Notes under the pieces: model-generated | What the model saw: the letters and a program-made list of their open reading frames with translations, nothing else | Told to the model about the DNA's origin: nothing | Databases searched by the model: none | Assembly (NCBI RefSeq): GCF_036898095.1 | Contig: NC_090767.1 | Coordinates: 25,798,449 to 25,862,448 of the forward strand | DNA: 64,000 bases | Origin: Palaemon carinicauda | Taxonomy: Eukaryota > Arthropoda > Malacostraca > Decapoda > Palaemonidae | Direction: 5' to 3' | Shown here: one piece after another, positions 54,404 through 64,000 of the stretch | Layout of the letters: each line of letters begins with the position of its first letter | Numbering within the stretch: the stretch's first letter is position 1 | Translations under genes and position numbers: made by a program

Positions 54404-56820
54404 GTGGTTCGCTGTCAGATGACAGCCTGTGCGGCCGTGCTTCAACAAGCGTACGGCCACGATGTTTGCAGATCGCATGCTCACTGCGCTGTCCAGGTGG
54501 ATGATCTGATCGTCTGGCATCCAGACAACTCAGTGGTCTGCTACGGGCTTGTCTCCACGCTTACCACAGATTCGGTAGGTGTCCCTGTCGTTACTATCTA
54601 GATTTACTTCGGATTTAATCTCTGGATTTTCCTTGTTATTTCCATTGTAATCTCTGATCGAATTAAAACATTTAATCTCGGTCTACAAGTTTGTTACACT
54701 TCCTTCGACGAAGTCACTTTGTTATTAGTAACGGTTTATTCTCTTTCAGAGCTCTCAGCCTTCCAAGACTTCTGCCTTGGCGACCCTTAAGGTCTGGGTC
54801 GGCGGGTTCGCCCGCAACGTCAAGGCGAAGAAACCCTACGTCTTGTCCGAAGAAATGTGTGCCCTGATATACCCTAACGCTATGAACTCGGCTGCGGTCC
54901 CAAGGATGTGGCGGACCCCATCATTACGAAGATCAGCGAGGCTCTGCTCTTGTCTGAAGACCACGAAGTGATGGGAGAAGCGATTGTGGAGGACGTTGCG
55001 GCTATCAACTTCGACATTGAACCTATGGCTCTCGACGAGCCAGAGCTAGGTAGGTGAGGCAGGTGGGTCCCAGGCTAAGATTACTCTCCTTAGCCCGACT
55101 TTTCCTACCTCTTCTGCTAATTCTTCTTTTCAGGGGTTCTCAGGGAAGCACGAAGCTGATATCAGGCCACGTCCTGTTGTCCCTAAGGTTAAGTCTCTAC
55201 GGACCCCCTAATTGAAGACCCGCAAGTCTTCCAAATCCCCTAAACCTGTGAAAACTTCGTCTGCCAGAGTCCCCAAAGACTCAGCTGTAGCTTCTTCTTC
55301 CTCTCATCGGTCGAGAGCGAAGACAGGCTCAAAACTAAGACCCCGGAGGCTTCCTTCGATCTGGAAGCCTTTTCGAGCCGGTTATTGGACCAAATTGGTT
55401 CCCTGATGACGTCCCTCACTGAGAGGGTATAAAACCAAGAGTGTCTCGTTGAGAGCCTCATGCGTTAGGGACTGCCGCAACAACAACATGTTATCCCGGA
55501 TGCCTCTATGCTCCCGGAGTTCGTCAAAGGCAACCCGTGGAGAATGGCCTTGCACTCCCCTTTCAAGGATGGTATGTTAACCATCGAGGGATGTGGCACC
55601 CGGCCTATTGAAGATTTTGAGTTCTACCCGCCGGGTCTCCAGTTCCCCTTCCCCGGTTTTGCTCGTCTAACAGAGGAGGCTCTTGTACGATTGGATAAAG
55701 TTCCTAAGGAGACCGTGATCTACCCGAAGGAACAGTCTCAGTCCACCTGAGTCTGGACCCTAAACGAATGGGAGTGTGTTAACACTATGCTAACACCCCA
55801 TAAAAGCTCCTAAACGATGTTCGTGGTAGACGAGCAAACCCCCACTCCGTGTGTCATAAAGATGATGGACCTCGCTCATCAAGCCATTAACGAGGACAAG
55901 CCGTTACCACAACTGCGGGAAATGGACCCGACTTCCCTCCTGTTCCCGGGAGACCACGAGTGCTGGACTAACGCCCCAGCCACGTTCACAGCGGGTAAGC
56001 TAAGCGCTGACTGTGCTTCCACACAGTTCAGTGAACGACTTCCCAGGCTTCCTGAGTCCTTGATACGTCTCGAGTTTGAAGCTCGGGCCCGGTTGAGTAG
56101 ATCCATGAACTCTCTAATGTACGAAGAGGAACCCCTTTTTAAGGTTCAGACAAAGTCATTGCTTCAGACCTTGCTGTCTGATGCCTACGACTTCCTTGCA
56201 GCCAGACGTCGTTGCCGTAAACACGTCCTGTCTGAGGCCACTATCAGACATGAGCCTAACAAGCTCATTAAAGCCCCAATCTGGGGCCCTGACTTATTCC
56301 CGGAGGATCTCGTCAATAACGTCCTCAGCGAGGCTGCCTATGTCAATCAGAGCCTCAAGGTTCGGTGGGGCCTAGTCCTCAAACGCAAGTTCGAGCCTGC
56401 CAGCAACCAATCTCAAGGTAGGAAGAGGCTGAGACCTCTCCAATCCTTCCAAAACCGGCAGTCGCAACAACTAGTTCAGACTATCCCGGTAACGCCCTCC
56501 ACTTCAAAAGGACAACCCCAACAGCAGTATGTGTTGGTTCCTCAGGCCCAGGTAGCAACTACCTCTTATGCTACTTCCCCTGCCTTTAACCCCAATTATG
56601 AAACCCAGGGTGCGTTCCAGGGTTACCAACGCGCCAGAGGCTCTGGTGCGAGAGGGACTTTCGCAACAGAGGTAGTGGAAGGACCCTTTCTCGAGGCCGA
56701 GGAGGTAAATCCGCAGGGAATCATTGAGAACTCTCGGGTAGGAGGAACACTCTACACCTTTCGAAACTGTTGGACGTTCAGCATAATTTCCAAAGGTCTG
56801 GAGTGGAGTTGGATAGAAGG
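54404..56820 (+). pseudogene. Gag, type 4 DIRS, with candidate introns
   Basis: After an AG acceptor, VVRCQMTACAAVLQQAYG runs to a donor (TCG then gtaggt, 54575). The frame resumes in phase 0 after ctctttcag at 54750 with SSQPSKTSALATLKVWVGG. One base change of frame follows near 54900, then VADPIITKISEALLLSEDHE. A second gtaggt at 55050 and ttcttttcag ending 55133 rejoin in phase 1 (GFSGKHEADIRPRP). A TAA at 55209-55211 interrupts. Later blocks are LPEFVKGNPWRMALHSPF and EEEPLFKVQTKSLLQTLLSD, then VNQSLKVRWGLVLKRKFE. It runs on into RT in one frame (55817-56974). Confidence 0.75.
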
Positions 56821-57760
56821 GCCCCGTCCACTAACCAGTTTCCATCAACTTCCAATGGAGGAGCTAGTCTTATATGCAAACGATCTATTACAAAAGAATG
56901 CAATCAAAGAGGTAAAACTCTTGAAATTTCAAGGTCGCTTGTTCAGCGTGCCAAAGAAAGACTCGGACAAGTGAAGAGTAATCTTGGACCTGTCTCATCT
57001 GAATTCTTACATTCGGTGCGACAAGTTCCATATGCTAACCGTCTCTCAGGTGCGGACCTTACTTCCCCGTGGGGCCGTCACCACCTCTATAGATCTTACA
57101 GACGCTTACTATCACATTCCGATAGCAAGGCATTTTCGTCCGTTTCTAGGCTTCAAACTAGGCAACCAAGCGTATGCATTCAAAGTAATGCCATTCGGAC
57201 TCAACATAGCACCCAGGATATTCACCAAACTGGCAGAGACGGTAATCCAAAGAATTACGAACCCAAGGAATTCAAATAGTAGCTTACCTAGACGACTGGC
57301 TCATTTGGTCAGACAGCGTCGAGAACTGCCTCACGGCAACAAACAGAGTAATAAAATTCCTAAAACAGTTGGGGTTCCAGATCAACTTTAAGAAATCTCG
57401 CCTAGTCCCAAAGACCAAGTTTCAATGGCTGGGATTACAATGGGATCTACATTCCCACACGTTACGTCTCCCAACAGCCAAGAGGACAGAAATAGCAAAG
57501 AACACAAAACGTTTTCTCAAGGACAAATTGACGTCCAGGAGAAATCAAGAGAGAATCCTGGGTGCCCTGCAGTTTGCCTCGGTAACAGATATTGTACTGA
57601 AGGCCAGACTGAAGGATATAAACCGAGTATGGCGCTCCAGGGCAAACGAGAAATATCGAGACAAAAGAGCTCGACTTCCACCAATTCTGAGGAGAAGACT
57701 TCAGCCATGGACAAAGGTAAAAAATCTGGCAAAATCCGTTCCTTTACAATATCCACCTCC
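56750..57760 (+). pseudogene. Reverse transcriptase, type 4 DIRS
   Basis: Opens as the continuation of gag (ISKGLEWSWIEGPRPLTSF, then GRLFSVPKKDSDK). A TGA at 56972-56974 stands where a Trp is usual (K-W-R-V-I-L-D-L in related RTs). It continues ILDLSHLNSYIRCDKFHML, TSIDLTDAYYHIPIARHFR and AFKVMPFGLNIAPRIFTKLA. After a frameshift near 57250 it gives IVAYLDDWLIWSDS with intact Asp-Asp, then LGFQINFKKSRLVPKTKF. Two point lesions only. Confidence 0.87.
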
Positions 57761-58550
57761 AAAACTGGTCATTCACACAGACGCCTCCTTAACAGGCTGG
57801 GGGGATACTCCCAGTACAGGAAAGTCCAAGGACTATGGGCGACAGTATTCTGCCAACTCCATATCAATGTCTTGGAGGCCATGGCGGTATTCCTAACTCT
57901 AAAACGACTGGCTCCAGCCAGGAACCAACATATCAAATTGGTTCTAGACAGCAAAGTCATAGTCCACTGCATAAACAGAGGGGGTTCCAAGTCAAGTCAC
58001 ATCAACCATGTGAGTGATGTTAGCAATATTTTCCATGGCAGCATCAAATCAGTGGCATCTGTCAGCAGTCCATCTAGCGGAAGTACGAAATGTAATGGCG
58101 GACTCACTTTCGAGGACGACTCCGCTGGAGTCGGAGTGGTCACTGGACCGGAAATCATTCAAATGGATCCTGTCTCAGGTCCCGGGTCTCCAGATAGACC
58201 TGTTTGCAATAGAGTCCAACCACAAACTAGAGTGCTACGTAGCCCCCAACCTGGACCCTCGGGCTTACGCCACAGACGCAATGTCATTGGACTGGAACAC
58301 TTGGGAGAGAATTTATTTATTCCCACCAATAAATCTGTTGATGAAAGTGTTGGATAAACTCAGGACTTTCAAAGGCCAGGTTGCTCTAGTAGCCCCCAAC
58401 TGGCTCAAGAGCAATTGGTTTCCCCTGCTGGTGGAACTGGGTCTCCACCCTCGACAGATACCCAATCCAATACTAACACAAATAGTACAAACTCGCAATG
58501 TGTTCGCTTCCTCAAAGATTCAGAGTGCCCTAACTTTATGGTCTCCATGA
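57760..58550 (+). pseudogene. RNase H and DAM-like methyltransferase domain, type 4 DIRS
   Basis: RNase H blocks: LVIHTDASLTGWGG (Asp; a frame change falls in the following G run), HINVLEAMAVFLTLKRL (Glu), LVLDSKVIVHCINRGG (Asp) and VRNVMADSLSR. Another frame change lies near 58000. Then QIDLFAIESNHKLECYV, LDPRAYATDAMSLDW and IYLFPPINLLMKVLDKL follow. This is the same order as in type 1, with FPPI in place of FPPF. The methyltransferase assignment is by resemblance. Confidence 0.8.
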
Positions 58551-59507
58551 AATTTGCAGCTCAGAGAGGTGCAGATATTGATCCTCAAAATACCCTATTT
58601 TTAGAATCGGATAAAAGGGAATCCACCCTTCGACAGTATGATTCGGCTGTTAAGAAACTTGCAAAATTTTTAAGGGACTCAAAGGTTGAGATGATGACTA
58701 TGAATCTGACAGTAACCTTCTTTAGAATTCTATTTGAATCAGGCCTAGCGGCCAGTACTATTACTACAATTAAATCAGCCTTGAAAAAGATTTTCCATAT
58801 TGGTTTTAATATTAACCTTACAGATTCATACTTCTCATCAATCCCGAGAGCCTGCGCCAGATTGAAACCATCAACTCGCCCTAGCTCCGTTTCCTGGTTT
58901 CTGAATGATGTCCTTAAGTTGGCTTCTGATACTCTTAACGAGTCTTGTAATTACATTCCATTATTAAGGAAAACCTTGTTCCTAATGAGCCTAGCTTCTG
59001 GCGCCAGAATATCAGAACTCTCAGCCTTGACTAGAGATCCAGGTCATATTGAATTTCTCTCGTCAGGGGAAGTCCTACTTTCCCGACAAAAGGTTCTTAG
59101 CGACGAATGAGGACCCCCAGAACAGATGGTCCCCCTGGAAGATTGTTCCACTTCCTCAGGATCCATCTTTATGTCCAGTAAACACTCTGAAAGCCTATTT
59201 AAATAGAACTTCCATTAAGCCCTCAGGGCCCTTATTTATTAGAGAAAATAGAGGAACCATCACCCTGAAAGGAATCAGACAGCAGATTCTGTATTTCATT
59301 AAACAGGCTAACCCTGGATCATTCCCTCACGTTCATGATACATCTATTAATTACTTTCCCCAAATGAACTTTGATGAACTTACAAAATATACAGGCTGGA
59401 AGTTTCCAACAGTTCTTAAACGCCACTACTTAAAACCTTTGGAAGCCCTAAAATTTGCTACAGTGGCAGCAGGGAATGTGGTTCCTCCTGAAAGTAATGA
59501 TTCATAA
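58415..59507 (+). pseudogene. Tyrosine recombinase, type 4 DIRS
   Basis: The frame 58415-59110 overlaps the end of the preceding domain and holds KRESTLRQYDSAVKKLAKFL, ASTITTIKSALKKIFHIGF and KTLFLMSLASGARISELSAL (first catalytic Arg). A frameshift near 59095 moves to 59049-59507. There DPSLCPVNTLKAYLNRTS, the block HVHDTSINYF and TVLKRHYLKPLE follow. The HxxR site reads His-Asp-Thr-Ser, so the second Arg looks lost, while the Tyr is kept. Ends TAA at 59505. Confidence 0.85.
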
Positions 59508-59924
59508 TCAGGTCTTGCTCTATCCTACTTCCTTCTACCTGCCTTACTTATTGTCCCTACTTTAGTTTTGGTTTTGTTTTACACCTGAGATGCACCCTTA
59601 AAGTGCACTTTTTTTTTTTTTATCATGTCTGTAAATAGCCTTACTCTCCCACAAGTTGAATTTTGTTTGTATTTACCTTCAGGATTGTAAATTACCATTT
59701 GATCTCACAACTTATTATTGTACATTGCTTTTTCCTTGTCCTTCCATAGTTTGGAAGTTTTTTGCTGTATTTGTTACTTGTCCCTCTATCCTTCCTTATA
59801 AGGAATGGTTCATTCACTGGGTTTCAGTATCCCTATTTACTTTTGTATTAAACCATGTTTTTTTATATTTTGTCTTTAATTTACTTTCCCCTCAGGTGTT
59901 TGTTCCAAGTTTTGGACCATTTCT
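59508..59924 (+). other. Non-coding tail of type 4 DIRS
   Basis: T-rich, about 400 bp, no gene supported. Confidence 0.6.
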
Positions 59925-60412
59925 CTTGTACTATTTCACGGAGCGGCACAGGTGGAGCCCAGAAAAGAAATTTTGACGAAGGAAAAATCTATTTCTGGGC
60001 GAGAGACCTGTGCTGCCCAGTGAACCCTCCCTCTACTTCCCTCCCAGAATGGGCCCAAACTTGGGTGCTATGAGGAGTGACGTAGTTGGCGTGGGTTGAG
60101 ATGGTGGTAGTAGCATTCAGTGGTGGGTGTTGAACGGCACCTTGCTGTAACGGGGATATTGAAGAGGAGATATCTAAATGGCGCGAGACCTCTGGTTGTG
60201 ATTTATCACGCCCTAGTATTATACCGACACCTTATATAGGTGAGCGAGCTGGGTTCAACCCTGGCATTCCTATGCAACTTTTTTCTCTGGTAATTCATAG
60301 CAGTTATGTACCTTAGAAATGATGCAAAAGGAGCATTTCACTGGGCGGCACAGGTCTCTCGCCCAGAAATAGATTTTTCCTTCGTCAAAATCCCTTTCTT
60401 GTCAGAGCTGAA
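59925..60412 (+). repeat. ICR and right ITR, type 4 DIRS
   Basis: The left-end complement (GCGGCACAGGTGGAGCCCAG, then AAA) meets the right-end complement (GACGAAGGAAAAATCTATTT, then CTGGGCGAGAGACC) at about 59966. The latter pairs with 60345-60412. The right ITR body 60060-60340 is the inverse of the left ITR. Confidence 0.87.
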
Positions 60413-61305
60413 GCTGGCTTACAGGGACATTGCAGTGCTCTCTATCCAAAGCAGGATCTGTTCTATCAGAAAGCAAAGCTGACCAGAAATGGTATTTCCT
60501 TGTTTCAGGTACTATCCTACGGTGGTAGTGTCGTTTAACACCACAGACTGGTTCGACAGAAAAGGTTGAGAATATGCTTGGAAGGCAAGATAGGTCATTT
60601 GAACGCTAGTATGTTGATGCGGCAATTCCAATCATCGGATTATGGACCTAACACTCTTGTGTTGGAGCCAGTAAAGCTCCGCAACCTTAATGAATCAGCG
60701 AAGAGCATAACTTCAGAAGGGGTGAACGGAAAGTCTGCACTCCAGCGGAGGTTGGTGTCAGAAAACCACCATTCAGGATCTGTCTTTGATCTCCTCTATC
60801 GGAATACTATACCAGGAGGGACCTTGTTTTGCAGCTTGAAGGCCTTGTGTTGTCACTGTATTGACAGCATCCTAGGTTGGCTGTTCGTAACTAGGTGCTA
60901 GGAGGAGACTAGGTGTCTCAAAACTCCTTGCCACCAATGGATTGACATGAGAATTGTCTTACAACAGGAAAGCTAGCTCTCGCAACATCATAAGGCAATC
61001 TAGCAACCAGGGATACTTTCCCTCGTACTGCCTAAATTCAAGCCTAAGTATGCCAAGATCTGTTTGGGGCATAAGCAGAAACCAGGGAGAAGATCCTGGT
61101 GAACCCCTGTTGGGCTGTTGATGTCTCGTGCCACAGCACCCTGAACTGGTATTGTTCACTACCACCAAGTGAAGGTACTATACTCTCAAAAGGAGGACAG
61201 ACCGGGATCTGGAGGTACACAAACCTGAGTACCCGCTTAGGTTTGTATTGTGTACAATTGATTTACCTTTCACCTACTTCTTTACTTTGGACTGTGTTTA
61301 CTGGA
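60413..61305 (-). pseudogene. Strongly decayed DIRS pol remnant (RT to RNase H)
   Basis: On the minus strand, about 61230 down to 60430, eroded matches follow the type 1 pol order. A block like YFQIP and YQFKVLC comes first (GGATCTGGAGGTACACAAAC, CACCCTGAACTGGTATTGTT on plus). Then LMPQTDLGILRLEF with a later LMMLRELAFLL parallels LLPTQRLVYLGMII...LRRVASPFL. Next KTDPEWWFSDTNLR parallels RTDLQWWVTDENLR, and MLFADS parallels MLFSDAS. Many stops. Much older than its neighbours. The frame at 60566-60901 on plus is a by-product. Confidence 0.65.
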
Positions 61306-61309
61306 AGAA

Positions 61310-61672
61310 ATATGGCAAATTCGTAGATAATTTGTATTTTTCCTAACCATACAAACCTTAGCTATTTAAATTGGGTATTACTTTCGGCGTAGCTCAAATG
61401 ACGAGCCATTAGAATTTTAACGAGGGTTTACTACCCCCTCGCTAGTTAACGAGGGGGTAGGGGAGGGGTAGCTAGCTATCCCTTCCCCCCCTCACATAAC
61501 GGTGATTAGCTCACTTTGCATGGAGGTAGGACTTCCCGGGGGATAGGGCTGGCGGGGCAAGTTTGGTTAAATAGCTAAGGTTTGTATAGTTAGGAAAAAT
61601 ACAAATTATCTACGAATTTGTCATTTGTTCCGTAACTGGAATACAAACCACGCTATTTAATAGGAGTGACTC
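61310..61672 (-). repeat. ICR and right ITR, type 1 copy 5
   Basis: Plus-strand 61315-61375 pairs with 61566-61625 as an inverted repeat. Then GTTCCGTAACTGGAATACAA at 61627 is the left-end sequence, giving the same ICR joint as in copies 1 and 3, seen from the other strand. Confidence 0.82.
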
Positions 61673-62154
61673 ACCCATTAGGAAGGGTGGACGTCCTAGC
61701 CAGTCTGGCTTTAGGCTTTGCCTGGGGGCTCGTTATTTGAGTGTGTAAGCACCCAAGAAATAAGGAGTCCCTGCACCTCGCTAGAACCTTGCTATGCAAG
61801 GACTGCAGCCTACACAAGCTGTGTGTGAAGGTATGAAGAAGTGTGACTCGTCCTAGGAAGTTGTTCTGAAGTTCTTTAGATGGAAACTTGTAGACTAGGA
61901 CTTACCCAATACCACCTCGTCAGGGTATGGGGACGTAACAGTATTAATCTTAATACTAGGAACACAAGGGAGCATGGTTTACCTGCAGTGGTTTGAGGTC
62001 AGCTATGCAGAGAACCCAGGATGCTGTTTTCCCCAAGAGAGGGGATGATGAAGAAAAGAATAAGGGCCAGTCAAACCTTTTCATTCATGCAGACTAAAAC
62101 CGGGTAACAATGCCCTCAACCTTCTGCTACTTGTCCAATAAGGAGCTTGACGTT
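61673..62154 (-). other. Non-coding tail of type 1 copy 5
   Basis: Inverse match to the tails of copies 1-3. No gene was seen. Confidence 0.7.
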
Positions 62155-63205
62155 TTAAACTAGCTGTTGTGCAGCCACCACAGGGCCGATAGCGAACGTA
62201 TCGAGTCTCCTGTGGGTCTCGTCTTGCAGGTAGTGGGATGTGAATGTTGTTTGACGTTTCCACACCCCAGCTTGAAGAACCTGCGCCACTGAAAAGTTTC
62301 TTTTGAAAGCCAGGGACGTAGCTATGCCCGACATCATGTGCTCTAGGGCGACGTGACAGAGGAGGGTCTGGATTCAAGGCCAGGTCAATGACCCTACGAA
62401 TCCATGCAGAGATGGTGTTATTGGTTACCCTCCTCTTAGTCCTTCCTGTGCTGACAAATAGTGCTGGCACATGAGGACAGGTTGCAGCTGTTCTTTTGAG
62501 GTACAGCCTCAAGCTCCTAACTGGGCTTAGTAAGAGATGGTCTGGGTCATCTGTTACAATACGGAGACGAGAAATCCGGAAGGAGTCGAATCGAGGATCC
62601 GCCACTCCAGGATTCTGAGTCTTAGCAATAAACTCAGGGACAAAGCTGAACATTACCTCCCCCCCTCCCCTTGAATGGGCAATGTCTCACGAGAGACCAT
62701 GAAGTTCGCCGACTCGCTTGGACGAGGCCAAAGCTAGCAGGAATACCGTCTTCCAGGTTAGGTGGCAATCTGATGCCTGGCGTAATGGTTCATAGGGAGG
62801 TCTCTTACGAGACCTGAGAACTCGAACCACGTTCCATGGGGGAGGTCTCACTTCCGTCTGAGGGCAGGTAAGTTCATAACTACGTATGAGTAGAGAAAGT
62901 TCTAGCGATGAAGAAATGTCCACTCCTTTCAGCCTGAAGGCTAGACTTAAGGCTGAGCGATAGCCTTTCACTGCCGAGACTGAAAGGCGCATTTCTTCAC
63001 GCAACTACACGAGGAACTCCGCTATTGTTGGAATAGTGGCATCGAGTGGAGAGATACCCCTTCCACGACACCAACCACAGAAGACTTTCCACTTTGCCTG
63101 GTAGACTGCTGCCGAAGACTTTCGCAGGTGTCCAGACATCCTGACAGCAACTTGTTGCGAAAATACTCTTTCAGAGAGATGCTGGATGGTTTCCAAGCGT
63201 GAAGT
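62155..63205 (-). pseudogene. Tyrosine recombinase, type 1 copy 5
   Basis: The N-terminal frame (LETIQHLSERVFSQQVAVRM, then KSSAAVYQAKWKVFCGWC) ends in a TAG at about 63003 between EFLV and LREEM. The core LREEMRLSVSAVKGYRSALS, PPPWNVVRVLRSRKRPPYEP and KTVFLLALASSKRVGELHG (first Arg) follows, then a stop near 62687. RRVTNNTISAWIRRVIDL follows. A small frameshift right at HDV separates HxxR from the last frame (62155-62337), which keeps GIATSLAF and TTFTSHYLQDET with the Tyr. Few lesions. Confidence 0.87.
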
Positions 63206-64000
63206 CGTAGTGAACCTACGGCTTTGTGGGAAAAGTTGGCATGTGGTTGTTTGAGTAGATTGTGTCTTGGAGGGAGTTCTTTTGGTAGCCCTGTTAGGAG
63301 TTGCAGAAAGTCCAGGAACCATTCCGCGTGATGCCAAAGCGGAGCTATGAGGATCATTGAAAGATTGATCGATGTTCTGGTCTTGTTGAGTACCCTCCTC
63401 ATCAGACAGAACGGGGGAAAGGCGTAAACGTTGATGTTGTCCCACCGTTGTTGGAAAGCATCTTGCCAGAGAGCCTTGGGGTCTGGAACTGGGGAACAGT
63501 ACAGCGGGAGCCTGAAGTTCAGGGCCGTTGTGAAAAGGTCTACAGACGGAGAACGCCAAAAAGTCTGGACTTTGTTGGCTACTAGATGATCCAAAGATCA
63601 CTAGGTACTCACTATCTGAGATGCTCTGCTCAGCTTGTCGGTGAGCACATTCCTTTTGCCCGGAATGAAGCGTGCCGATAGTGGTATCGAGTGGATTTTG
63701 GCGCATCTCAGTATCTCTACTGTAAGATGGAATAGTTGCTGCGAAAAAGTACCTCCTTGTTTGTTGATGTAGGCCACTACTGTGGTGTTGTCGCTCATCA
63801 CCACAACAGAGTGACTTGCCAAGTACTGTTGGAACTGTTGAAGGGCCAGAAAGACGGCCTTCATCTCTAGGAGATTTATATGGAGGTACTTTTCTGACTC
63901 TGACCAGAGGCCTGAGGTTGTGTGGTGCAGCACGTGGGCCCCCCACCCTTTTTTTGAAGCGTCCGAAAACAGCATCAAATCCGGGGGAGGACGAGAAGGT
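63022..64000 (-). pseudogene. RNase H and DAM-like domain, type 1 copy 5
   Basis: From the window end: LMLFSDASKKGWGAHVL, LLEMKAVFLALQQFQQYL, VVVMSDNTTVVAYINKQGG, then a stop near 63600. The next frame (63022-63594) has SVDLFTTALNFRLPLYC, DPKALWQDAFQQRW and VYAFPPFCLMRRVLNKT, and ends after overlapping YR. The alternative frame over the same DNA, 63005-63946, is also open for 313 codons and leads into YR. Confidence 0.82.

Larger units (their letters stand above)
52361..60412 (+). mobile_element. DIRS-like retrotransposon type 4, nearly complete (about 8.05 kb)
   Basis: Order: left ITR 52361-52680, long leader, gag 54404-56820, RT, RNase H, methyltransferase-like domain, YR to 59507, tail, ICR 59925-60025, right ITR to 60412. 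Left and right ITRs match in inverse orientation over about 300 bp (GAGGTCTCGCGCCATTTAGA near 52531 versus 60174-60193). The outer ends differ: TTTCTGGGCTCCACCTGTGC on the left, and AGGTCTCTCGCCCAGAAATA then GATTTTTCCTTCG on the right. Genes have only isolated lesions, so it inserted fairly recently. Confidence 0.9.
61310..64000 (-). mobile_element. DIRS-like retrotransposon type 1, copy 5, cut by window end
   Basis: Minus strand: right ITR and ICR 61310-61672, tail, YR, methyltransferase-like domain and RNase H, leaving the window inside RNase H at LMLFSDASKKGWG. It is among the better preserved type 1 copies. Its right end faces the right end of the type 4 element about 900 bp away. Confidence 0.87.

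Noticed and set aside
53376..54422. Frames of 105 and 76 residues, one hydrophobic, in the type 4 leader
   Set aside because: They lie in presumed leader or intron DNA, have no recognised motif, and the hydrophobic one reflects T-rich composition.
60566..60901. 111-residue plus-strand protein
   Set aside because: It lies over a decayed minus-strand DIRS pol and has no motif of its own.

Overview
This is eukaryotic repeat-rich DNA. The abundance and variety of DIRS-like (tyrosine-recombinase, YR) retrotransposons, together with a tRNA-derived SINE, very long simple repeats and exons matching an animal Elongator subunit, point to an arthropod, most likely a decapod crustacean. The taxon is an inference; no rRNA or mitochondrial marker is present. 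No bacterial-type gene, CRISPR array or RNA gene was found.

Layout. 1-1322: 3' end of a DIRS element (here called type 1). 1323-8482: a decayed type 3 DIRS element whose recombinase is split by a 5'-truncated LINE with a 17-bp target duplication. 8483-19320: a second type 1 copy whose gag carries a 24-bp array and a roughly 4.5-kb array of a 26-30-bp unit. 19321-19970: stacked left-end stubs of type 2 and type 3. 19971-23634: a third type 1 copy without gag. 23985-26804: two LINE remnants and three exons resembling ELP2, a WD40 subunit of Elongator. 26867-33110: a type 1 left-end stub, then a fourth type 1 copy with an 18-bp array in gag. 33901-36000: the 3' part of a type 2 element with a TTAA-flanked MITE in its recombinase. 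36598-48150: about 11.5 kb of a 20-bp satellite containing a tandem 4.2-kb duplication. 48274-52231: microsatellites, a 35-bp tandem repeat, one full SINE and one SINE tail. 52361-60412: a nearly complete 8.05-kb type 4 DIRS element with both termini. 60413-61305: a very decayed DIRS pol on the minus strand. 61310-64000: a fifth type 1 copy on the minus strand, cut by the window edge.

How the parts work together. All four DIRS types share gag, RT, RNase H, a domain resembling a DNA adenine methyltransferase, and YR. All four also show the diagnostic DIRS end structure. The left and right inverted terminal repeats (ITRs) differ at their outer ends, and an internal complementary region (ICR) just before the right ITR joins the complement of the left outer end to the complement of the right outer end. 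Each ICR therefore predicts the left end of its own type, and those predicted ends are found elsewhere in the window. Nearly all element genes carry frameshifts or stops; type 4 and the minus-strand type 1 copy are the least damaged.

The only host-gene signal is the set of three ELP2-like exons with consistent splice phase. One of them has an apparent one-base lesion, so it could be a live gene with huge repeat-filled introns or a decaying copy.
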